A stretch of 64,000 nucleotides of DNA, from contig KE159638.1 of assembly GCA_000403315.2 (NCBI GenBank), positions 248,001 through 312,000 on the forward strand, written 5' to 3'. The notes below the pieces were generated by a model. The model was not told the origin of the DNA, did no database searches, and saw only the letters and a program-made list of their open reading frames with translations. Made by a program: the position numbers and the translations under genes. Positions 1-8,815 of the stretch are shown piece by piece; position 1 is the stretch's first letter, and every line of letters begins with the position of its first letter. The DNA is from Lachnospiraceae bacterium A2 (lineage in GTDB: Bacteria; Bacillota; Clostridia; Lachnospirales; Lachnospiraceae).

Positions 1-45
1 AGCTTAAGGATAGAAGAACACCTGGCCCATAACCTGCGGGAATAA
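1..45 (+). CDS. possible 3' tail of an upstream gene
   Basis: Frame 1 is open from the window edge and encodes 14 residues (SLRIEEHLAHNLRE) before TAA at 43-45. This could be the end of a gene outside the window. The stretch is too short to identify and could be chance. Confidence 0.3.
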   Translation, partial: SLRIEEHLAHNLRE

Positions 46-82
46 ATAGTTTCCTGTGAAAACCAGCGGTTTTTCCCCTTCC

Positions 83-106
83 ACCACATAATTTTCATTA
101 TGTGGT
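83..106 (+). promoter_or_regulatory. perfect inverted repeat upstream of the surface-protein gene
   Basis: ACCACATAAT (83-92) and ATTATGTGGT (97-106) form a perfect 10-bp stem with a TTTC loop, 37 nt before the start codon at 144. There is no clean U-tract, so an operator or leader hairpin is as likely as a terminator of the upstream gene. The symmetry is seen; the role is inference. Confidence 0.5.
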
Positions 107-143
107 AAATGTTCATGTTCAATTTTATGGAAGGAGAATCAGG

Positions 144-3044
144 ATGGAGAAAAAGACAGGAATATGGAAACGGCTGCTGTCTATGCTGCTTGCGGCGGCA
201 GTGATGGTTACTGCGCAGGGAATGCCGGCATTTGCGGAAACAGGCTACACAGGCGCATATAATCCCTCATATGATGCTGGCAGCGATGATACAACATGGC
301 ATTACATTACATTTGGCAGCTATCCACAGACGGAAGTGGACGGGGAAGAACTGACAGAGGAAATCACCCAGGCAACCTACGATGGGGCAGGGGATGCATG
401 GGTAGATGGGGTGAAATACCGCAGGCTTAGCAAAACCAATACAGATAACAGCGACTATTTCGGGACGGAAGCTTACCGTTACTTTAAATGGGAAAAGATT
501 GACTGGCGTGTCATTAACGAAGACGAGGACGGAATACTTACAGTGATGGCAGACCAAGGGCTTGACTGTAAGAAATATAATGAGGGGTCTAACTCGGCTT
601 CATGGGGGAACGCCAGTATCCGTGAATGGCTGAACCAAACTTTTTATAATACGGCGTTTAACAGCAGTGAACAGGGGAATATACAGTATAATGCAGGGGA
701 TAAGGTTTGCTTGCTTACGGATGAACAGGCAGTGAACACAGAATATGGCTTTTCCGATGACTCTGCCCAAAACTCCCTTAGCAGGCGTAGGAAGGCCACT
801 GCCTATGCCAATGCAAGGGGGGCTTTTGTTGATGCGCAAAGCGGTTATGAAGGGAACTGCTGGTGGTGGCTGCGCCCTCGGTCTGAATATTCATCCGATG
901 CGAAACGGGTAACTAAGGAAGGGGTCATAGAAGCTTGGGATTTGACAAAAACATATGGCGCAGTAATTCCGGTACTTAAGATAAAGCAGGATACCACAAG
1001 TACCCTTAACCCGTCTTACAATTCTGGTACTGATAAAACGGAATGGAATTATGTATCTTTTGGCAGCTATCCCCAGGCAGAAATAGATGCAGAAAACGAC
1101 AGGGCTTTGTATGTGCAGTTGGAGAATGCTACGTATGTGGATGGTGAAGTGGAAATTGATGGAACCAAATACAGCAGGATACAAAAAGGCGACGCAGGGA
1201 CAGCAAATTTTGGGGATGCAGAATACCGTTATTTTAAGTGGGAACCTATTAGATGGAAGATTTTGCGGCAAAATGACTCAACATTGTTCCTTATGGCAGA
1301 TAAGGCGCTGGATGCTAGGCAATATGATGATATGTCCGCTTCTGTTTGGCAGGATTCTGCCCTCCGTACTTGGCTGAATGATGCATTTTACCAGAAAGCA
1401 TTTACCCAGTATGAGCGGAATGCAATTGCAAGCCAGTGGGTGCAGAATGAAGCAAATCCATCTTATGCAATAGACGGAGGGGATGAAACTTTAGATAACG
1501 TGTACCTGCTGTCTATTCAGGAAGCGGAAACTTCTGTCAATGGGTTCCGGGGAGATGGTTCTGCAACGTCCAGCCGCCAGATTCCGGCAAGCAGTTATGC
1601 ATACCGGATGGGAGCATATGTGAATGAAAGTGGTAATAGCCGATGCTGGCTTCGCTCTCCGGGCAATAGCAGTTCTTATACAGCAAATATTGATGTAGAA
1701 GGCAGAGTTGATAGGTCTGGGCAGGACAAGTCTTATTTTAATGCGGTTGTGCCAGTCCTGCATGTAAGCAAGGGGTCATCCGCATGGTCTTTGGTAGAAA
1801 ATGAAGGGCAGTCCTTGCAGGTATCTCCACAGGGCGGGAGTTATTGGCCAATACAGGAGAACGATAGCTTGACTCTTAATGTAAAGGCTACAGATGGCCA
1901 TCCTTTTGGATACACATATCAATGGTATTGTGCTCCAACTGCGGAAGGGAAAGGTACTAGAATAGACGGGGCAACGTCTTCCAGCTATACCATAGAAAAT
2001 GCAAGTACCGCAAATACAGGTTATTACTATTGCGTGGTGACAAGCGGCAAATATCAGGTGACAAGCGGATGGGCAAATGTTATTGTTTCGCCATCGTCTG
2101 CCGGGAATCCGGGAACACCAGACAACCCTGCAAGTAAACCTCCTGCCCTCACAGGCATTACTTTGAGCACTTCCAGTTTAAGCCTGAAAGTAGGCGCAAA
2201 AGGTGAATTAACTGCAGCCCTAACCCCTGCATCTGCCAATGCAGCTGTAAAGTGGGCAAGCAGTAATGAAAAAGTAGCAAAAGCAGAACCTAACGGGGGA
2301 ACCAAGGCAACCATAACAGCAGTTGCAGCAGGGACAGCCACGATTACTGCGGAAGCAGGCGGCAACACAGCAAAATGTACCGTAACTGTAACAGCAAATA
2401 CTAATACAAACACTAATACTAATACAAACACAAAGCCGGCTACACCATCTAAGCCGCCTTCTGGCTCAACAACGAAACCGGCCGCAAAATTGCCAGCCCC
2501 CAAGCTGACAGTAAAGCTAACTTCATCCAACGCCGTAAAGCTAACTTGGAAAAAGGTAAGCGGAGCCACTGGGTACTATGTATACCGCACCGACTCTAAA
2601 AAAGGAAAATATAAAAAAATTGCCACAACTAAAAAAACTTCCTATAAAAACTCAAAGCTAAAGAGCAATAAAACCTATTATTACAAAGTGGCGGCATACA
2701 AAGGGAAGAAAACAGGCACATACTCAAAGGTAGTTTCCAAGAAGATTTTAGGCAAGCCTTCCACGCCAAAAATGAAGTTTACCAACAAGTCTTCTGCCCA
2801 GAAGTTTACCATTTCATGGAACAAGCTGAAACATGCAAGCCATGTGGAAATCTGGCGCAAGATAAATAAAAAAGGAACCTACAAAAAATGGAAAACCGTA
2901 TCCGCCAAAAAGGGGAAAGCTACGTATTCTTACAGAAGCTATACAAGGGGGCGCACGTATTTCTTCCAAATCCGTTCTTATTATGTGAAGGATAAAGTAA
3001 AAGTGTACAGCGGATATTCCAAGGGCCTTGGCATACAGTTATAA
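144..3044 (+). CDS. secreted DUF6273/Ig/Big2/Fn3 multidomain surface protein
   Basis: This is a 966-residue exported protein. I chose ATG 144 because GGAAGGAG lies just upstream and translation then opens with a classical signal peptide (MEKKTGIWKRLLSML..., likely cut after AFA). Two copies of a DUF6273-like module follow (about residues 30-275 and 285-560; each has F-GSYPQ and RYFKWE-I-W), then an Ig-like segment (about 575-660), a Big2 domain (about 668-750), an Asn-Thr repeat linker, and two Lys-rich Fn3-like modules (about 785-960). No LPXTG or membrane anchor is seen; the basic C-terminus may bind the wall. It directly precedes the first kinase gene. Function is unknown; an adhesin or sensed wall protein is inference. 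Confidence 0.85.
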   Translation: MEKKTGIWKRLLSMLLAAAVMVTAQGMPAFAETGYTGAYNPSYDAGSDDTTWHYITFGSYPQTEVDGEELTEEITQATYDGAGDAWVDGVKYRRLSKTNTDNSDYFGTEAYRYFKWEKIDWRVINEDEDGILTVMADQGLDCKKYNEGSNSASWGNASIREWLNQTFYNTAFNSSEQGNIQYNAGDKVCLLTDEQAVNTEYGFSDDSAQNSLSRRRKATAYANARGAFVDAQSGYEGNCWWWLRPRSEYSSDAKRVTKEGVIEAWDLTKTYGAVIPVLKIKQDTTSTLNPSYNSGTDKTEWNYVSFGSYPQAEIDAENDRALYVQLENATYVDGEVEIDGTKYSRIQKGDAGTANFGDAEYRYFKWEPIRWKILRQNDSTLFLMADKALDARQYDDMSASVWQDSALRTWLNDAFYQKAFTQYERNAIASQWVQNEANPSYAIDGGDETLDNVYLLSIQEAETSVNGFRGDGSATSSRQIPASSYAYRMGAYVNESGNSRCWLRSPGNSSSYTANIDVEGRVDRSGQDKSYFNAVVPVLHVSKGSSAWSLVENEGQSLQVSPQGGSYWPIQENDSLTLNVKATDGHPFGYTYQWYCAPTAEGKGTRIDGATSSSYTIENASTANTGYYYCVVTSGKYQVTSGWANVIVSPSSAGNPGTPDNPASKPPALTGITLSTSSLSLKVGAKGELTAALTPASANAAVKWASSNEKVAKAEPNGGTKATITAVAAGTATITAEAGGNTAKCTVTVTANTNTNTNTNTNTKPATPSKPPSGSTTKPAAKLPAPKLTVKLTSSNAVKLTWKKVSGATGYYVYRTDSKKGKYKKIATTKKTSYKNSKLKSNKTYYYKVAAYKGKKTGTYSKVVSKKILGKPSTPKMKFTNKSSAQKFTISWNKLKHASHVEIWRKINKKGTYKKWKTVSAKKGKATYSYRSYTRGRTYFFQIRSYYVKDKVKVYSGYSKGLGIQL

Positions 3045-3060
3045 GGCGGAAAGAGGAAAA

Positions 3061-5058
3061 ATGGAAAATCAGTTATGTTTTCAATGCTTTAAAATGAAGG
3101 GCAGTTACGGGGTATGCCCCCACTGCGGATACGAGGAAAACACAGGTGCGGCGCAGGCTTACCAGCTTGCGCCAGGAACCGTTTTGCGGGGCAGGTATAT
3201 CATAGGCGTCAGCATTGGGTTCGGGGGCTTCGGGATTACCTACAAGGCGTTTGATACCGTGCTCAGCATTGTTGTGGCAATCAAGGAGTTTTACCCGGCA
3301 GGCCTTGTAAACCGGGGAGAAGGGGAAGTAAAGGTAGGCATTTTTTCCGGGGAAAAGGAGGAGGAGTTTAAACGCCAGCTTAACCGTTTTCTGGAAGAAG
3401 CCAGAAATATGGCAATTTTCTCCAAGGAGAAGGATATCATCAATGTATTTGACTATTTTGAGGAAAACCAGACTGCCTATATCATTATGGAATATGTGGA
3501 CGCGCCTGTGCTAAAAGAGTGCCTGAAAGAAAAAGGCAGGTTCCGGGCAGAAGAAGCAGAAGGCTATATCGTAGCAATTTTGGATGCGCTGTCCAAGGTC
3601 CATAGCCACGGCATCATCCATAAGGACGTGAGCCCAGACAATATTTTTATCTTAGGGAAAACGTCAGTAAAGCTGTTTGACTTCGGAGCCGCCAAATTCC
3701 AGGGGACGGAAACAGAGCGGACCGAAGACGTGGTGGTAAAAGCGGGATATACCCCGCCAGAGCAGTACCGCTCTAAAAATGAGCAGGGGGCATTTATGGA
3801 TATTTATGCCGCCGGGGCAGTGCTCTATGAAATGGTGACCGGGGAAAAGCCAATGGAAGCCCCGGACCGTTCCGTAGAGGACGCCTTAAAACGCCCCAGT
3901 GAGTTTGGGGTTGAAATAGAAGAACAGATGGAGCGCGTGATTTTAAAAGCCTTAGCCCTGGAGCCAAAGCTGCGGTTCCAGGCTGCAGGGCAGATGAAAG
4001 AAGCAATCATCAGCAGGAAAAAGGTGGAGCTCCCCGAAGAAGAAATAAAAAAGTACCAGAAAAAAAAGAAAATGCTTGCAGCAGGGATGGCGGCGGCGTT
4101 TGCTGTGGCAGGCGGTATGTTCCTGTTAAGCCAGACTTATTTTTCTGGCAGAGGGAAAATTGACGTGGCAAAATTACCAGAACAGGACTTGGAAATCTGG
4201 ATTTCCAGTGAAGATGCATCTGCGGGGGAAGGGCTTTCGGAGGTGCTTTTGGAGAGCGTAGAAAAAGAGTGCCCCCAGTTAAATGTTACGGTGCAGGTGG
4301 TTGACGAGAGGGACTACGGGGAAAAAATACAGCAGGCGGCGAAGGACGGGGAATTGCCAGACGTATTCTGTACAGACGGCATCCAGGCTTCGGATTACTG
4401 CGCAGACCTTTCCAAGCTGCTCAATACCATGGAATTGTCCGGTTACCTGCATTTAGATGGGCTGGGCAGGAAAGGGGTCTATGAACTTCCCACTGCCATG
4501 CAGGTTGCAGTGGTTTATATCAATGAGGAAAAGGAAGCGGAACTGCCGGAATCCCTGGAACAGGATTCCTTGCCGGGACAAGGGGAGCTTCTGGGCTATG
4601 CAGAAGACGCAGAAGCGTTTATGGCATTTCAGGATATGGACCTTTCCGTTTCACGGATTGCCGGGGATTTGTCAGATATGGACCTGATAAAAGAAGTGAC
4701 TGTGGATGTAATACCGCCCACGGATTTTGCCGTTGTCCCCATTTTAAAAGATGGCAACCTGATTGGGACTATGGAACGCCCTTATGGCGTCAGCAAGGCC
4801 GGGAGCCGTTCCCGGCAGGAGGCCGGGATGTTCCTGTTATCCCTTTTGTTAAGTGACGGGGCGCAGAGCGCAGCTTATATGGGAAATGAGGAAGGGATTC
4901 CTTTAAACCGTACGGTTTTAAGCAATTATCAGGAAACGAAAATGACTACATATCTGGATTTTTTAAAGGGCTTTGATTTGGAAAAAGCAGAACTTTATGA
5001 GGGCGGCAGCATATGCAGGATACTTCAGGAGGAAGCCGGGGCGTCTAAGGAAAAGTAG
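3061..5058 (+). CDS. membrane Ser/Thr kinase with extracellular solute-binding-protein-like domain
   Basis: This is a 665-residue Hanks-type kinase. ATG 3061 is chosen because AAAGAGG precedes it. A zinc ribbon sits at the N-terminus (C6, C9, C19, C22), followed by the kinase domain (about 43-300) with Gly loop GFGGFGITY, VAIKEF lysine, catalytic loop HKDVSPDN and DFGAAK. The usual HRD arginine is Lys here. A single membrane helix lies at about 337-357. The outside part (about 370-660) begins LEIWISSEDASAGEG and resembles a family-1 extracellular solute-binding protein. That layout suggests a receptor kinase that binds a small ligand outside the cell and phosphorylates cytosolic partners. Ligand unknown. 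The neighbouring kinases, PP2C and FHA genes fit a phospho-signalling locus. Confidence 0.88.
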   Translation: MENQLCFQCFKMKGSYGVCPHCGYEENTGAAQAYQLAPGTVLRGRYIIGVSIGFGGFGITYKAFDTVLSIVVAIKEFYPAGLVNRGEGEVKVGIFSGEKEEEFKRQLNRFLEEARNMAIFSKEKDIINVFDYFEENQTAYIIMEYVDAPVLKECLKEKGRFRAEEAEGYIVAILDALSKVHSHGIIHKDVSPDNIFILGKTSVKLFDFGAAKFQGTETERTEDVVVKAGYTPPEQYRSKNEQGAFMDIYAAGAVLYEMVTGEKPMEAPDRSVEDALKRPSEFGVEIEEQMERVILKALALEPKLRFQAAGQMKEAIISRKKVELPEEEIKKYQKKKKMLAAGMAAAFAVAGGMFLLSQTYFSGRGKIDVAKLPEQDLEIWISSEDASAGEGLSEVLLESVEKECPQLNVTVQVVDERDYGEKIQQAAKDGELPDVFCTDGIQASDYCADLSKLLNTMELSGYLHLDGLGRKGVYELPTAMQVAVVYINEEKEAELPESLEQDSLPGQGELLGYAEDAEAFMAFQDMDLSVSRIAGDLSDMDLIKEVTVDVIPPTDFAVVPILKDGNLIGTMERPYGVSKAGSRSRQEAGMFLLSLLLSDGAQSAAYMGNEEGIPLNRTVLSNYQETKMTTYLDFLKGFDLEKAELYEGGSICRILQEEAGASKEK

Positions 5059-5115
5059 GATGCAGGCGTTACACTGGGCATCTTTGCGGGAATGGAAAAT
5101 AGGAGGGAACAGGAA

Positions 5116-7371
5116 ATGGTAAGATGTTTTGGCTGCATGGAGGAAATTCCAGAGGGGGAGGAAATTTGCCGGCATTGCGGCTACCAGAAAGGGACGGATG
5201 TCAAAGAAGCTTATTACCTGCTGCCCGGGAAAATAATAGGCGGAAAATATTTGATAGGCAAAGTGCTGGGATACGGCGGGTTTGGCGTAACTTATATTGG
5301 CTGGGACACAACGCTGAACCGGAAAGTGGCAGTGAAGGAATACCTGCCCAGTGATTTTGCTACCAGAAGCTATGGGACGGAATTACTGACGGTATTTTCC
5401 GGGGAAGCTACGGTGCAGTTTGAAGCAGGGCTCAGCAGCTTTATTTCCGAAGCAAAGCGGCTGGCAAAGTTCAACCGGATTCCGGAAATTGTAGATATTT
5501 ATGACTGCTTTATGGAAAATGGCACAGGCTACATTATTATGGAGTTTTTAGAAGGGGTGACAGTCAAGGAAATCTTGAAGGAGCAGGAACGCATCCCGGT
5601 AGAAGAAGCCCGCCGGATTGCCATGGCGGTGCTGCGGGGGCTTTCGGAGGTACATAAAGAAGGGATTATCCACAGGGATATTGCGCCGGATAATATTTTC
5701 ATCAACCAAAAGGGGGAGGTAAAGCTTTTGGATTTTGGCGCGGCGCGGTATGCCACGGCAGTCCAGTCCAGAAGCCTTTCCGTGGTTTTAAAGCCGGGGT
5801 ATGCGCCGGAAGAACAGTACCGGAGCAGGGGCGAGCAGGGCCCGTGGACGGATGTGTATGCCATGGGGGCAACCCTTTACCGGATGGTAACAGGAATCCG
5901 GCCAGAAGAAGCCATAGAGCGCATGGTGGAGGATAACCTAAAGCCGCCTTCTGCCCTGGGCATAGCCATAGAGCCAAATACGGAAACTGCCCTGATGAAC
6001 AGCTTGAATGTCAGGAAAGAATTCAGGACGAAGGATGCAGAAACTTTTTATAAGGAGCTGGGCAGCGATGTAAAAGTGGAGCGTGTGGTAGAGGAAAAAA
6101 CTGTAAAAGAGGACTTGAAAATCCCCCCATGGATGCGGTGGGGAGCTGCCGCGGCAGGGGTGCTTTTGTGCCTTTGCGTCGGACTGTTTGCCACAGGGAA
6201 AATAAGCTTTACCAAAAAGCAGATTGACAGTGCAGGGGGTGCGGAAGCCTTAAAGGAAGGGGAGTGCTATGTGCCCAATATTTCCGGGATGAGTTATGAA
6301 GAAGCGGAGAAAGCACTAAAGGAAAAGAACCTGACGGTACTTATCAATGGGATGAACTACAGCGAAAGCATAGAAAAAAATAAAATTCTGAGCCAGACCC
6401 CAAAGGATGGGGAAAAAACCATGGCAGAGGAAACCGTATATGTCATTATGAGCGGCGGCAGCCAGGAAGTGATGATGCCAGACCTATCTGGAATGGAATA
6501 TGAAGAAGCAAAAGAATTGATTGCCGCCCAGAACCTTGTGCTGAAAAAAGATGGGGTAACGGAAGAATATAACGATGTTGTGGAAAAAGGGAGAATCATT
6601 GCCCAGAACATTGAGCCGGAAGAACGGATTAAGGTGCAGACAGAAATCACCCTTACGGTTTCGCTGGGCAGCCTTTCCACAGAAACGGCAGTCCTGGCCG
6701 TGCCAGACGTCAGGGGCATGACAAAGGATGAAGCTGTGGCCTGCCTTACCCAGTTGAAGGAATCCACAGGCTTCACCTATTCCTTGGGGAAAGTGAAGAA
6801 GAAATTCAGCAGTGAAGTGGAAAAAGGGAGAATTATCAGCCAGGGGTTAGAGCCAGGGAGCGAGGTGCGCACCAATGAGCCGCTGACCCTTGTGATTAGC
6901 AAAGGGCCGCAGATGGTACAAGTGCCGGAAGTGGTATATCTGCCGAAGGAAGATGCAGTGAAGAAACTGGAAGAAGCAGGGCTTGCCGTAGAGATACAGG
7001 AGGAATACAGTTCCAAGGTTTCCAAAGGGCTTGTGATCAGCCAGAGCCAGGAAGCAGATACGAAGGTTGGGAAAGGCACGGCTGTTACTATAAGCGTCAG
7101 CCTTGGGGAAGAACCAGAGAAAACGGATTCCAACAATTCAAATTCCAATACAAATAAAACACCATCTTCCCAAAAACAGCCCAATCCAACACAGCAAATA
7201 CCAGAGCCGCCCCAGCCGGAGCCGCCCGCACCCCAGCCAGAACCGCCTGCACCCCAGCCGGAACCGCCTGCGCCCCAGCCGGAGCCGAAGCCAGAGCCAG
7301 AAGGGAAGGTTGTGGAAGACAGTGGCGGCGGTGTTGTGGAGGATGACAATAATAATGTGGTTTCAGACTGA
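5116..7371 (+). CDS. membrane Ser/Thr kinase with four PASTA repeats
   Basis: This is a 751-residue PrkC/Stk-like kinase. ATG 5116 is preferred over the in-frame ATG at 5092 because AGGAGG lies 9 nt before it. Order: zinc ribbon (C4, C7, C17, C20), kinase domain with GYGGFGVTY, VAVKEY, IIHRDIAPDN and DFGAAR, one membrane helix at about 341-362, then four PASTA-like repeats (about 385-667; openings YVPNISGM, MMPDLSGM, AVPDVRGM, VQVPEVVYL). The tail is Pro/Gln/Glu-rich (QPEPPAP repeats) and then acidic. PASTA domains in this family bind muropeptides or beta-lactams, so the extracellular signal is probably peptidoglycan. The zinc ribbon ahead of the kinase is not part of classical PrkC. Confidence 0.92.
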   Translation: MVRCFGCMEEIPEGEEICRHCGYQKGTDVKEAYYLLPGKIIGGKYLIGKVLGYGGFGVTYIGWDTTLNRKVAVKEYLPSDFATRSYGTELLTVFSGEATVQFEAGLSSFISEAKRLAKFNRIPEIVDIYDCFMENGTGYIIMEFLEGVTVKEILKEQERIPVEEARRIAMAVLRGLSEVHKEGIIHRDIAPDNIFINQKGEVKLLDFGAARYATAVQSRSLSVVLKPGYAPEEQYRSRGEQGPWTDVYAMGATLYRMVTGIRPEEAIERMVEDNLKPPSALGIAIEPNTETALMNSLNVRKEFRTKDAETFYKELGSDVKVERVVEEKTVKEDLKIPPWMRWGAAAAGVLLCLCVGLFATGKISFTKKQIDSAGGAEALKEGECYVPNISGMSYEEAEKALKEKNLTVLINGMNYSESIEKNKILSQTPKDGEKTMAEETVYVIMSGGSQEVMMPDLSGMEYEEAKELIAAQNLVLKKDGVTEEYNDVVEKGRIIAQNIEPEERIKVQTEITLTVSLGSLSTETAVLAVPDVRGMTKDEAVACLTQLKESTGFTYSLGKVKKKFSSEVEKGRIISQGLEPGSEVRTNEPLTLVISKGPQMVQVPEVVYLPKEDAVKKLEEAGLAVEIQEEYSSKVSKGLVISQSQEADTKVGKGTAVTISVSLGEEPEKTDSNNSNSNTNKTPSSQKQPNPTQQIPEPPQPEPPAPQPEPPAPQPEPPAPQPEPKPEPEGKVVEDSGGGVVEDDNNNVVSD
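7213..7290 (+). repeat. 21-bp Pro-Glu-Pro coding repeats
   Basis: Degenerate tandem units of about 21 bp (CAGCCGGAGCCGCCCGCACC and variants) encode the QPEPPAP repeats in the kinase tail. The unit is a multiple of three, so copy number can vary without frameshift. Confidence 0.7.
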
Positions 7372-7393
7372 TACAGAAACGGAGGGTAAGACC

Positions 7394-8122
7394 ATGGTTA
7401 CATACGAAATTTTGTCAGACCCGGGCGAACGGGAATACAACGAGGATTATGCTGGCGTCAGCCAAAACGGGGGCTCTTTCTGCTTTGTCCTTGCAGACGG
7501 CCTGGGGGGCCACGGCGGTGGGGACGAAGCATCCCGTATGGTAGCTGAGCATATTTTAAAGGATTTTGAAGCGCAGGGGGAAGTATCAGAAGCATACATA
7601 AAAAGATGCTTTGAAGAAAGCCAGGAGCTTCTCGTAGCAGAACAGGAAAAGCAGAACCGAGCCTTTGAGATGAAGACGACCTTAGTGGTGCTCCTTACAG
7701 ACGGGCATACCATGCGGTGGGGCCATATCGGGGACTCCCGGCTGTATTTTTACAAAAATAAAAAGCTAAAGCAGCGCACCCTGGACCACAGCGTACCCCA
7801 GATGCTGGTAGCCGCAGGGGAGATTAAGGAAGAAGAAATCCGCGGCCATGCAGACAGGAACCGCCTGCTCCGGGTTATGGGCTCGGAATGGGACCATCCC
7901 CGTTACCAGCTTGCAGCCCCAGTGGAGTGTACGGGGCAGGAATCCTTCTTGCTGTGCTCTGACGGCTTCTGGGAATGGATCGAAGAAAAGCCTATGCAGT
8001 CTGCCTTGAAAAGGGCAGGCACCCCAAGGGAATGGATGGCACAGATGCAGAAGGAAGTATTGAAAAACGGCACAGGGAAAGGGATGGACAATTATTCTGC
8101 CATTGCAGTATTTGTAGAGTGA
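7394..8122 (+). CDS. PP2C-family Ser/Thr phosphatase
   Basis: This 242-residue soluble phosphatase is read from ATG 7394 after GGAGGGTAAG, 22 nt past the PASTA kinase stop. PP2C metal-binding motifs are visible: REYNEDYAG, ADGLGGHGGG, GHIGDSRLYFY, LLCSDGFWEWI and the final DNYSAIAVFVE. The family removes phosphate from Ser/Thr using two Mn or Mg ions. Pairing with the preceding kinase mirrors prpC-prkC in other Firmicutes, but here the phosphatase follows the kinase. It probably resets phosphorylation of the kinases and FHA partners in this operon. Confidence 0.93.
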   Translation: MVTYEILSDPGEREYNEDYAGVSQNGGSFCFVLADGLGGHGGGDEASRMVAEHILKDFEAQGEVSEAYIKRCFEESQELLVAEQEKQNRAFEMKTTLVVLLTDGHTMRWGHIGDSRLYFYKNKKLKQRTLDHSVPQMLVAAGEIKEEEIRGHADRNRLLRVMGSEWDHPRYQLAAPVECTGQESFLLCSDGFWEWIEEKPMQSALKRAGTPREWMAQMQKEVLKNGTGKGMDNYSAIAVFVE

Positions 8123-8179
8123 AGCTCAGGAAAAACCCAGAATTAACGGTACTTAAAGATTAGGGTTTAGAAGGATTAT

Positions 8180-8202
8180 CCTGTAATTCGTATCGTTACA
8201 GG
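8180..8202 (+). promoter_or_regulatory. hairpin immediately before the FHA gene RBS
   Basis: CCTGTAA (8180-8186) pairs with TTACAGG (8196-8202) around a 9-nt loop, directly before the GGAGGGAGG Shine-Dalgarno of the gene at 8219. It could influence translation or processing within the operon. The pairing is seen; the role is inference. Confidence 0.4.
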
Positions 8203-8218
8203 TGGAGGGAGGAACGAA

Positions 8219-8815
8219 ATGGCAATCGTACAATGCCAAAATGGTCATTATTATGACAATGAAAAATTTAACGGCTGCCCGCACTGCGCTGCTTTAGCAG
8301 AAGGCGGCCCACAGCAGGATTCTGTGACGGTGGCTCTGGCGCAGGAAGCGCGGCAGGTGGAAAATTACGCGGTAGAATACTTAAAGCGTACCGCCCCGCA
8401 GCAGGCTCCAGCCCCGGCAGCGGTGCAGAGGGACATGGAAAAGACGGTAAGCCTGTATGAAAAAGAAGGCGTTTCCGAATGCATTGCAGGCTGGCTTGTA
8501 TGTACCGAAGGGGAAGAATACGGCAAAGGGTTCCCTCTGTATGCAGGGTTTAACCGCATTGGCAGGAGCCGCAGCAATGACATTGTGCTGACGGACCCGC
8601 ATGTGTCACGGGAGGAACACTGTTCTGTCATTTACGAAGAAAAAAGGAATGTTTTTTACCTGTTCCCGAAAGACGGCAACCTTGTATATGCAGGGGAAGG
8701 GCTGGTAGAGCAGGCGCAGCAGATTACGGAAGGGCAGGACATTACAATAGGGGAAACCCATTTGGAATTTGTGCCATACTGCAAGGGAGAGAAAAAATGG
8801 GAAAAAAAGAAATAA
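8219..8815 (+). CDS. zinc-ribbon-like FHA-domain protein
   Basis: This 198-residue soluble protein starts with a possible metal-binding knuckle (CQNGHYYDNEKFNGCPHC), followed by a linker and an FHA domain at about 90-185 with NRIGRSRSNDIVL and VSREEHCSV. FHA domains bind phosphothreonine peptides, so this is a likely reader of the neighbouring kinases. A short element before the FHA, EKTVSLYEKE, recurs almost unchanged in the FHA protein at 12910, and its Thr is a plausible phosphosite. The gene has a strong GGAGGGAGG RBS and overlaps the next gene by 19 nt. Confidence 0.88.
   Translation: MAIVQCQNGHYYDNEKFNGCPHCAALAEGGPQQDSVTVALAQEARQVENYAVEYLKRTAPQQAPAPAAVQRDMEKTVSLYEKEGVSECIAGWLVCTEGEEYGKGFPLYAGFNRIGRSRSNDIVLTDPHVSREEHCSVIYEEKRNVFYLFPKDGNLVYAGEGLVEQAQQITEGQDITIGETHLEFVPYCKGEKKWEKKK

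Noticed and set aside
2054-2569. Long minus-strand open frame opposite the Big2/linker part of the surface protein
   Set aside because: Val/Ala-rich shadow of repeated Ala/Thr/Lys codons; no RBS, and the plus-strand domains explain the sequence.
6777-7349. Minus-strand frame opposite the PASTA kinase tail (Gly/Trp/Ser repeats)
   Set aside because: Mirror of the Pro-Glu-Pro codon repeats; low complexity without start signals.
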